A stretch of 5,020 nt of DNA from an uncultured Eubacteriales bacterium. GTDB lineage: Bacteria; Bacillota_A; Clostridia; Oscillospirales; CAG-272. The first letter of the stretch is position 1, and every line of letters starts with the position of its first letter. A program made the position numbers and the translations under genes. The DNA lies in contig USTB01000083.1 in assembly GCA_900557635.1 (NCBI GenBank), positions 1-5,020 on the forward strand, read 5' to 3'. Positions 1-4,571 of this stretch are shown piece after piece. The notes beneath the pieces were generated by a model. The model did not search any database. It was not told the DNA's origin and saw nothing but the letters and a program-made list of their open reading frames with translations.

Positions 1-814
1 CGTCGCAGCAGAACGGATCGTTGGCTTCGCTTCCGCGCAGGTCGCACAGGCCGAAGCCGTCCCCGAATTCCACGCCCTTCACGGCGGGGACGGAGAACAG
101 CGCATGGCTCAGGACGCTTTCCACACTGTCGAACCACGGCTCGCCTGCGCCCGCAGGCATGCCGCATACGGCAGTTTCCAAGATCCCGCCCACGCTGTCG
201 CCGTCGGCACGCGCGGCAAGGATCCTTGTCCGCATTGCTTCGCCCGCTTCGGGGTCGAGCACGGGGAAGTCCCGATCGGTCAGCATGTCCAGCTCGGAAA
301 GCGGATCGACAGGGTCGAACGCGCGGTCGTCAATGCCCGCACAGCGCCGCAGATGGGTGCCGATGTGGATGCCGCGCCGTCTCAGCGCGGGTGCGACGAT
401 GCCGCCCGCCGCCACCAAAGCCGCCGTGATTCTGCCGCTGAAATGCCCGCCGCCCGTCAGCTCGGCATATCCCCGATACTTCACATAGCCCGTGTAATCG
501 GCATGCCCGGGACGCGCCACGCCGCTCGACGAGACATAATCCTCCCCGAGGAACGCCGTGTTGGGGATGAGGATGCACAGGGGCGTTCCGGTGGCGCGTC
601 CGTTGTGAACGCCGCTCACAATCTGAAATGCGTCCGGCTCCCGGCGGGCGGTAGACAGAGCATCCTTGGGACGCCGACGGGTGAGATACCGCGCGATCTC
701 CTCCCGATCCACGGGCACGCCGGGCGAAAGACCGTCCAGCACCGCGCCCACCGCCGCGCCGTGGCTCTCGCCGAACAGGGTGAGCTGTAATGCGCTTCCG
801 AATGTATTTTTCAT
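1..814 (-). CDS. aroC: Chorismate synthase, 3' end cut off by the window edge
   Basis: Converts 5-enolpyruvylshikimate-3-phosphate to chorismate by trans-1,4 elimination of phosphate, using reduced FMN; it is the last shared step of the shikimate pathway and is cytosolic. My translation of the minus strand from the ATG at 812-814 gives 271 residues starting MKNTFGSALQ, open to the left edge. Visible family motifs are GESHG (15-19, with the conserved His), RPGHADYT (101-108), GGGHFSGRITA (121-131), DSVGG (206-210), SVPAVKGVEFG (241-251) and GSEANDPF (261-268). The GGGHFSGR version is the form I know from Clostridia. Family members are about 360-390 residues, so roughly 90-120 residues lie outside. 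The start codon overlaps the aroB stop as ATGA, so translation is probably coupled. An AGGAGG (828-833) lies 13 nt upstream, inside the aroB 3' end. No frameshift or missing key motif is seen in the visible part. Confidence 0.96.
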   Translation of the reverse strand, partial: MKNTFGSALQLTLFGESHGAAVGAVLDGLSPGVPVDREEIARYLTRRRPKDALSTARREPDAFQIVSGVHNGRATGTPLCILIPNTAFLGEDYVSSSGVARPGHADYTGYVKYRGYAELTGGGHFSGRITAALVAAGGIVAPALRRRGIHIGTHLRRCAGIDDRAFDPVDPLSELDMLTDRDFPVLDPEAGEAMRTRILAARADGDSVGGILETAVCGMPAGAGEPWFDSVESVLSHALFSVPAVKGVEFGDGFGLCDLRGSEANDPFCCD

Positions 815-1827
815 CGCAATTCCAAAACCTCCTCGGCGCGCGCCGTAATTTCCGCTGCCGTCATATCGCGGAACGCATAGACGCCGATCTCGTCCACCGT
901 GACGGCGTGAAGCGTGTCGCCGTCCGTCTTTTTGTCGTGTCGGAGCGCGGCAGAAAACGCGTCGCGGTTCACTGTGGCGTGCAGGGGCAGTCCGTAACGG
1001 CGCAACACGGCACGGATGCGCTCCCGCGCCTCGCCGCGGCTCATGCACAGCATGCCCAATCCCACACATTCGCCGTGCAGAAGGGGGGTGTCGGTCTCAA
1101 GCAACGCGCTTTCCACCGCATGTCCCACCGTGTGACCGAAGTTCAGAACGCGACGCAGTCCGCTTTCCTTCTCGTCCTGCTCCACCACATACGCCTTCTT
1201 CTGCACACCTGCGGCAATGATCTCGGTCAGCTCCGCCTCGCCGCTCTCCATACGCGCAAACAGGTCACGGTCGACTGCCGAAAACAGCTTGATCGCCTCG
1301 GCATATCCCCCCGCCACCTGACGTGCGGGCAGGGTGGACAGCACCTCCGGATCGGCAAACACGCCGCGCGGCTGATAAAAAGCGCCCACCGTGTTCTTGT
1401 ATCCGCCGAAATCCACGGCGACCTTGCCCCCCACCGACGAATCCAACATGGAAAGCAGGGTGGTGGGGATTTGATAAAAGGCGATACCGCGCAGATAGGT
1501 GGCGGCGGCGAAGCCCGCCATGTCGCCCGTCACGCCGCCGCCAAGCGCGACCACCGCATCCCGACGGTCAAAGCCGCCGTCATGCAGAGCGGACAGGATG
1601 CGGCAGTAGGTCTGCATGTTCTTGCTTCCCTCTCCCTGCGGAAATGTGAAAACCGTAACATTTTCACACTGCGCGCGCACTGCTTCCGCGTACAGCGCGG
1701 GAACGCCCGAATCGGTGACAAGGAGCAGACGGCGTCCGTGCGGCAGAAATTCGCCCACGCGGGCAAGCAGTCCGCGCTCGATGTGCACCGTGTAGTCCGT
1801 ATACGGCAAATGTACGCCGATTTCCAT
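811..1827 (-). CDS. aroB: 3-dehydroquinate synthase
   Basis: Cyclises 3-deoxy-D-arabino-heptulosonate 7-phosphate (DAHP) to 3-dehydroquinate, the second shikimate step, with bound NAD+ and a divalent metal; cytosolic. The 338-residue product is slightly short of the usual 350-370 but complete. The nucleotide-binding half carries GGGVTGDMAGFAAA (96-109), PTTLLSMLDSSVGGK (121-135) and the KNTVGAF segment (144-150). Metal ligands expected from characterised family members are present: E177 in GGYAEAIK, H232 in NFGHTVGH (229-236) and H251 in LLHGE. The RHDKKTDG stretch (296-303) is also typical. The ATG at 1825-1827 is 6 nt after the pheA stop. An AGGAGG (1839-1844) sits 11 nt upstream, within the last pheA codons. 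The TGA overlaps the aroC ATG. The position in one operon with pheA and aroC fits common aromatic control. Confidence 0.97.
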   Translation of the reverse strand: MEIGVHLPYTDYTVHIERGLLARVGEFLPHGRRLLLVTDSGVPALYAEAVRAQCENVTVFTFPQGEGSKNMQTYCRILSALHDGGFDRRDAVVALGGGVTGDMAGFAAATYLRGIAFYQIPTTLLSMLDSSVGGKVAVDFGGYKNTVGAFYQPRGVFADPEVLSTLPARQVAGGYAEAIKLFSAVDRDLFARMESGEAELTEIIAAGVQKKAYVVEQDEKESGLRRVLNFGHTVGHAVESALLETDTPLLHGECVGLGMLCMSRGEARERIRAVLRRYGLPLHATVNRDAFSAALRHDKKTDGDTLHAVTVDEIGVYAFRDMTAAEITARAEEVLELR

Positions 1828-1833
1828 ATCCGA

Positions 1834-2949
1834 TCAGCCCTCCTGTGCTTCCAGCAGAACGGGAGCGGGACAGCTTCCCAGCAATTTGACACGACTGCAG
1901 CATGCCGCAAGGTCGGCTAACATTTTCCGTCCCGCCTCCTGCGCCAGACAGCCCTCTCCCTCTGCGTAAAAATAGTATTCCCAATTCTGATTGCCCGTGG
2001 GACGGCTCTTTAAGGATTGCAGATTGTAGCCGCTCCGACCGATGCACTCCACCGCCTGTCCCAGTGCGCCCGGCGCATCCCGCACCGTAAAAAACAGGAT
2101 GAAATGCGCGTCCCCCGCTGCGGCGGTACACGGCGTTTTGGTAAAGACCGCGAACCGTGTGGTGTTGTTTTTCTGCGTGTTGATGCCGTGCCGCAGGACG
2201 GACAGCCCATAGCGTGCCGCCGCTTCCTCGCCCGCGACCACGGCGATGTCTAGCCGATCGCTCCCTGAGACCGTCTGTGCGGCGACCGCCGTGTTGACCG
2301 CCTCGGTGCGCGTCCATCCGTGCCGCTCCAGATACTCACTGCACTGGGACAGCGCCTGCGGATGGCTGACCACCTCGGTGATGTCCTCCATGCGCGTGCC
2401 CGGCTTGACCAAAAGGCTCTGCACCACGGGCAGATCGAATACGCCGCTCACCGAGAGATCGCCCTCATACGCCAGATCGACCACGGAGTTGACGTCCCCT
2501 GCAAAGCTGTTTTCAATGGGAAGCACCGCGCAGTCGCACTCGCCCGACACCACACTGCGGTATGCCGCGCCGAAGTCCGCACAGGCGACCGTCTGTCCCG
2601 ACGGGAAAATGCGTCTTGCAGCAAGGTGAGAAAACGCGCCCTCAATGCCCGCAAACGCGATCCGCATGCCCTCGGTGATGCGCTTCTGGTATCGCTTGGA
2701 GATCTCAATCTCGGCGCGCAGGAAGTCCATATAATAGGCGCGAAGCTCGTCGTTCACCAGTGCGGCACAGCGCGAAAGCAACGCTTCCTCCCGCGCGCGG
2801 TCGGTGATGGGCAGTCCGTGCTCCCGCTTGTACTCCGCAATGTGCGACGCCGCCTCCATGCGGCGCATGAACAGCTTCGCCATCTGCGCGTCGATCTCGT
2901 TGATCTCGGCGCGGTGAAGCGCCAGCCCTGTCTTTTCCGATTCTGCCAT
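1834..2949 (-). CDS. pheA: Bifunctional chorismate mutase / prephenate dehydratase (P-protein)
   Basis: Rearranges chorismate to prephenate, then dehydrates and decarboxylates it to phenylpyruvate, the precursor of phenylalanine. The 371 residues form three parts. An AroQ-type chorismate mutase spans about 1-92, with R13, R30, K41, D50, R53 and E54 at positions matching the E. coli active-site set offset by two. A prephenate dehydratase domain spans about 95-270, with PIENS (145-149), SHPQAL (196-201) and the catalytic-type NNTTRF (261-266). A C-terminal ACT domain spans about 283-355, with GALG (294-297) and KSRP (314-317), the usual phenylalanine feedback site; the classical motif is ESRP. 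I chose the ATG at 2947-2949 because AGGA (2958-2961) lies 8 nt upstream and the mutase domain begins right after it. The frame stays open upstream to 3126, but that stretch crosses a terminator and is probably not translated. First gene of the operon. Confidence 0.96.
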   Translation of the reverse strand: MAESEKTGLALHRAEINEIDAQMAKLFMRRMEAASHIAEYKREHGLPITDRAREEALLSRCAALVNDELRAYYMDFLRAEIEISKRYQKRITEGMRIAFAGIEGAFSHLAARRIFPSGQTVACADFGAAYRSVVSGECDCAVLPIENSFAGDVNSVVDLAYEGDLSVSGVFDLPVVQSLLVKPGTRMEDITEVVSHPQALSQCSEYLERHGWTRTEAVNTAVAAQTVSGSDRLDIAVVAGEEAAARYGLSVLRHGINTQKNNTTRFAVFTKTPCTAAAGDAHFILFFTVRDAPGALGQAVECIGRSGYNLQSLKSRPTGNQNWEYYFYAEGEGCLAQEAGRKMLADLAACCSRVKLLGSCPAPVLLEAQEG

Positions 2950-2998
2950 ATAGTATATCCTGTCCTCTCTGTTGTATCGGCTTCCTTGGGTAATTCCG

Positions 2999-3016
2999 AC
3001 GGTGCAACTGCACCGT
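2999..3016 (-). other. Hairpin in the pheA 5' leader, downstream of the attenuator
   Basis: On the minus strand a 7-bp stem (ACGGTGC / GCACCGT) closes an AGTT loop, about 50 nt before the pheA start. A third copy of the arm, CACCGT at 3028-3033, can pair instead with the ACGGTG at 3011-3016. Two mutually exclusive stems are therefore possible. No T-run follows, so it is not a terminator. It may affect pheA translation or mRNA stability; no function is established. Confidence 0.4.
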
Positions 3017-3041
3017 GCGCGGATCATACGGTGACACCTAT

Positions 3042-3080
3042 AAAAAAACCGCACTTGATTTCGCATGAGATCAAGTGCGG
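3042..3080 (-). terminator. Rho-independent terminator in the pheA leader (probable attenuator)
   Basis: In minus-strand reading, CCGCACTTGAT (3070-3080) and ATCAAGTGCGG (3049-3059) form an 11-bp perfect stem with a 10-nt loop, followed directly by seven T residues (3042-3048). The plus-strand reading has no T-run after the stem, so it acts only toward pheA. It lies between the minus-strand promoter near 3237-3265 and the pheA start, 92 nt before the ATG. Since no full-length gene ends upstream of it, regulated premature termination is the natural reading. The terminator itself is very likely. Its role as an attenuator is an inference. Confidence 0.85.
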
Positions 3081-3132
3081 ATCGCTGAACCGTTATCGCC
3101 GTTTCCGTGCAGCAGACCAAAGGCACGCTGCG

Positions 3133-3204
3133 TCATCCACGGATAAGTCGGGGGAAAACCGCACGAGCCTGGGTATAAAATCGAATGGAATACATCCGGT
3201 CCAT
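3133..3204 (-). CDS. Putative 23-residue leader peptide of the pheA operon
   Basis: A short open frame starts at the ATG at 3202-3204, preceded by a good ribosome binding site (AAAGGCGG, 3213-3220, 8 nt spacing), and stops at TGA (3133-3135). It begins MDRMYSIRFYTQARAVF and ends with an arginine-glycine pair. It contains Tyr codons at 5 and 10 and Phe codons at 9 and 17, so four of 23 residues are aromatic. Adjacent TTT TAT codons sit at 3175-3180. It lies between the promoter and the leader terminator, as in peptide-controlled attenuators such as pheL. The aromatic content is much lower than in E. coli pheL, so a chance frame remains possible. GTGCGG (3159-3164) inside this frame is complementary to the first six bases of the terminator stem (3075-3080), a possible but short antiterminator. 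Confidence 0.4.
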   Translation of the reverse strand: MDRMYSIRFYTQARAVFPRLIRG

Positions 3205-3236
3205 GGGATTATCCGCCTTTCTTAGTCATTGTATAT

Positions 3237-3265
3237 ACTCTATAACGAAACGCCTAAAAAGTCAA
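3237..3265 (-). promoter_or_regulatory. Probable sigma-A promoter of the pheA-aroB-aroC operon
   Basis: TTGACT (3260-3265) matches the -35 consensus at five of six positions. It is followed after 17 nt by TAGAGT (3237-3242), a weaker -10 box. A second -10-like TACAAT lies at 3228-3233 but has no good -35 partner. Transcription would start near 3222-3230, just before the leader-peptide ribosome binding site, leaving a leader of about 280 nt before pheA. The -35 region is convincing; the exact -10 box is not. Confidence 0.55.
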
Positions 3266-3309
3266 TCGGCGCTTTTTACAAAGATGCCCCGCCCCGCCCT
3301 GTTCTTTTT

Positions 3310-3319
3310 CACAATTGTG
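3310..3319. promoter_or_regulatory. Palindrome CACAATTGTG between the divergent promoters
   Basis: A perfect 10-bp inverted repeat without spacer lies 12 nt upstream of the plus-strand -35 box and about 45 nt behind the minus-strand -35 box. Its place in a divergent control region makes it a possible operator. A palindrome of this size can arise by chance, and no other copy was noticed in the window. Confidence 0.2.
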
Positions 3320-3331
3320 CACGTTGCGCCC

Positions 3332-3360
3332 TTGATTTCGTCATATTTTTGCGCTACAAT
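3332..3360 (+). promoter_or_regulatory. Sigma-A promoter of the membrane-anchored protein gene
   Basis: TTGATT (3332-3337) and TACAAT (3355-3360) are separated by exactly 17 nt, each close to consensus. Transcription would begin near 3367, giving a 5' leader of roughly 68 nt before the ATG at 3435. It diverges from the pheA promoter, with about 66 bp between the two -35 boxes. Confidence 0.75.
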
Positions 3361-3434
3361 GAGGAAAAATATGAAAAACGGGAAAAAGCGACCCGCACAC
3401 GGCGGCGCACGAAATCCGATCAAAGGACACCCAT

Positions 3435-4121
3435 ATGAAAACGAAAAAGCTCGGCAAATGGCTTGAGAATTACTGGTATCACTATAAATGGCAGACCCTG
3501 ATCGCCCTGTTTCTGATCGTGGTGGCGGCGGTCTGCATCGGACAGATGGTCACACGCACCGATCCGGACGTTTCGGTGATCTACGGCGGTCCGTGCGAGC
3601 TGACGGCAAATCAGATCCACGAGGTCGATCTGGCGCTTTCCTCCCTGCTCCCCGAGGACTATAACCGCGACGGCGAGCGGAGCGCGGAATTGGTGCACTT
3701 CCTGCTCATGACCGACGATCAGCGCAAAGCACTGCTGGAGCAAGCCGCGCAGGAGAGCCGGTCCCTTGTCATCAACACAAAGAATCTGGAGCAGAACCGA
3801 ACCAACTTCACCACGCAGATCGCCGTGGGCGACGCGTCCATCTGTTTCCTCGACCCTGCATGGTATGAGACCGTGCGGGATAATAACGGCTTTGTGACCT
3901 TAGAGAGCATTCTCGGCTACCGTCCGGACGGCGCGCTCGACGACTACAGCGTCCGCCTGTGCGACCTGCCGTTTGCGCAGTATTTCGACGCATTCTCGGC
4001 GTTTCCGGATGATACCGTGGTCGTTTTCCGCCAAAAGAGCATCACCGGCGGCGCGGGAAGCGACGAATTGTATGAGCACGCCGCCGCCATGTTCCGCAGT
4101 CTCATGGCTTGGCGCGGATAA
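3435..4121 (+). CDS. Membrane-anchored protein of unknown function
   Basis: I do not recognise a characterised family. The 228 residues begin with a basic, aromatic N-terminus (MKTKKLGKWLENYWYHYKW), then one hydrophobic segment at about 21-38, then a soluble domain of about 190 residues. The positive residues before the helix suggest the N-terminus is inside and the domain outside. No signal-peptidase lipobox is seen: C34 lies deep in the hydrophobic stretch without the usual context. Recognisable patches include DVSVIYGGP (45-53), LPEDYNRDGE (72-81) and GDASICFLDPAWYE (132-145). An N-terminal YKW motif before a helix is, from memory, common in uncharacterised Clostridia proteins. The start is supported by AAAGGA (3422-3427), 7 nt upstream. 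Single-gene unit with its own promoter and a terminator 17 nt after the stop codon. Confidence 0.85.
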   Translation: MKTKKLGKWLENYWYHYKWQTLIALFLIVVAAVCIGQMVTRTDPDVSVIYGGPCELTANQIHEVDLALSSLLPEDYNRDGERSAELVHFLLMTDDQRKALLEQAAQESRSLVINTKNLEQNRTNFTTQIAVGDASICFLDPAWYETVRDNNGFVTLESILGYRPDGALDDYSVRLCDLPFAQYFDAFSAFPDDTVVVFRQKSITGGAGSDELYEHAAAMFRSLMAWRG

Positions 4122-4138
4122 GGGCGGTTTTACAAAAG

Positions 4139-4170
4139 AAAAAATCCTGCACGTTTGTGCAGGATTTTTT
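4139..4170. terminator. Bidirectional Rho-independent terminator shared by converging units
   Basis: AAAAAATCCTGCAC (4139-4152) and GTGCAGGATTTTTT (4157-4170) form a symmetric stem of up to 14 bp with a four-base loop. It gives a GC-rich core plus T-run in both directions. It ends the plus-strand membrane protein gene and the minus-strand tRNA unit. Its outermost base (4170) is also the last A of the encoded CCA of tRNA-Glu. Confidence 0.92.
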
Positions 4171-4245
4171 GGTGACCCGTAGGAGAATCGAACTCCTGTT
4201 ACCGCCGTGAAAGGGCGGTGTCTTAGACCGCTTGACCAAGGGGCC
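4170..4245 (-). tRNA. tRNA-Glu, anticodon TTC, with encoded CCA
   Basis: The minus strand folds as a 76-nt tRNA including CCA (4170-4172). The anticodon stem CCGCC/GGCGG encloses loop CTTTCAC, so the anticodon is TTC and reads GAA/GAG. The T arm is AGGAG-TTCGATT-CTCCT, and the D arm has the short GTC/GAC stem usual for tRNA-Glu. The acceptor arms are GGCCCCT and ACGGGTC. They pair except at positions 6 and 67, where C faces C; the usual Firmicutes tRNA-Glu has G6-C67. It follows tRNA-Pro by 9 nt and is probably co-transcribed with it. It supplies glutamate for translation and, in organisms using the C5 pathway, for tetrapyrrole synthesis. Confidence 0.95.
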
Positions 4246-4254
4246 ACAAAAAAC

Positions 4255-4331
4255 TGGTCGGGGTGAAGGGATTTGAACCCTTGGCCCCATGCTCCCAAAG
4301 CACGTACGCTACCGAACTGCGCCACACCCCG
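4255..4331 (-). tRNA. tRNA-Pro, anticodon TGG, with encoded CCA
   Basis: The 77-nt minus-strand gene includes CCA (4255-4257). The acceptor CGGGGTG/CACCCCG pairs perfectly with discriminator A. The anticodon stem CGTGC/GCATG (one G-U pair) encloses TTTGGGA, so the anticodon is TGG, decoding CCN proline codons. The T arm is AAGGG-TTCAAAT-CCCTT. First gene after the strong promoter at 4359-4387, followed by tRNA-Glu. Confidence 0.97.
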
Positions 4332-4358
4332 TTGAGCTCACTTTTTGCAACGGTGTGT

Positions 4359-4387
4359 ATTATACAGCTATGCGCCTCGTTTGTCAA
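4359..4387 (-). promoter_or_regulatory. Perfect-consensus promoter of the tRNA-Pro/tRNA-Glu unit
   Basis: In minus-strand reading TTGACA (4382-4387), a 17-nt spacer and TATAAT (4359-4364) all match the sigma-70/sigma-A optimum. Transcription should start near 4352, about 20 nt before the mature tRNA-Pro 5' end. A promoter this strong is typical of stable RNA genes. Confidence 0.93.
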
Positions 4388-4390
4388 CAC

Positions 4391-4420
4391 TTTTTTTCAA
4401 TTTTTTTGATATATTTTTTT
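4391..4420 (-). promoter_or_regulatory. A-tract UP element upstream of the tRNA promoter
   Basis: Three runs of seven A on the minus strand (4391-4397, 4401-4407, 4414-4420) begin 3 nt upstream of the -35 box. They cover about -39 to -68 relative to the inferred start, the zone where the RNA polymerase alpha subunit binds UP elements. Centre spacing of 10 and 13 bp is near one helical turn, so the DNA is probably curved. Confidence 0.6.
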
Positions 4421-4495
4421 GGTATTCAGTTTTGGTTTCTTATTTTTGTTTATTTTATTTAGCATTTCGATTTTCGTTTTTATGCATAATTTGTT
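4421..4495. other. AT-rich intergenic stretch with nothing recognised
   Basis: A strongly T-rich (plus-strand) spacer between the UP-element-like tracts and the obg terminator. I see no ORF with a ribosome binding site, no repeat array and no RNA gene. It may extend the upstream A-tract region of the tRNA promoter. Confidence 0.5.
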
Positions 4496-4537
4496 AAAAA
4501 ACAGGGCTGTTCAATGCCGAAATGCATCAAACAACCC
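4496..4537 (-). terminator. Rho-independent terminator of obg
   Basis: Arms at 4524-4537 and 4504-4517 form a 14-bp stem with a six-base loop in minus-strand RNA. Three of the pairs are G-U, and the stem is followed by TGTTTTTT. In plus-strand RNA those three pairs become A-C mismatches, so the structure works only in the obg direction. It lies 34 nt after the obg stop codon. Confidence 0.88.
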
Positions 4538-4571
4538 GTTATCAGCGTTAAATATATTCAATATAATTCGT

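Noticed and set aside
790..1920. Long plus-strand open frame of 376 codons
   Set aside because: Antisense to aroB and the pheA 3' end, whose minus-strand product matches a known family; a GC-rich shadow frame.
2950..3126. Extension of the pheA frame by 59 codons at the N-terminus
   Set aside because: The extra stretch crosses the leader terminator, resembles no PheA sequence, and the ATG at 2949 has its own ribosome binding site right before the chorismate mutase domain.
2320..3225. Plus-strand open frame of 301 codons opposite pheA
   Set aside because: Its product looks like no known protein and it lies opposite well-supported pheA and its leader; a shadow frame.
2950..3236. T-box riboswitch in the pheA leader
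   Set aside because: I looked for the conserved GGGTGGNACCGCG-type antiterminator sequence and found none; the leader is also short for a T-box.
3359..3466. Small plus-strand ORF starting at the -10 box of the divergent promoter
   Set aside because: It would start upstream of the expected transcription start, lacks a ribosome binding site, and overlaps the real gene start at 3435 in another frame.
3900..4325. Minus-strand ORFs running through the tRNA genes and the 3435-4121 gene
   Set aside because: They translate tRNA sequence and the antisense of a supported gene; no ribosome binding site or family resemblance.
4388..4571. Attachment site or mobile element next to the tRNA genes
   Set aside because: No repeat of a tRNA 3' end, no integrase and no inverted repeats are visible; only a promoter, A-tracts and a terminator.
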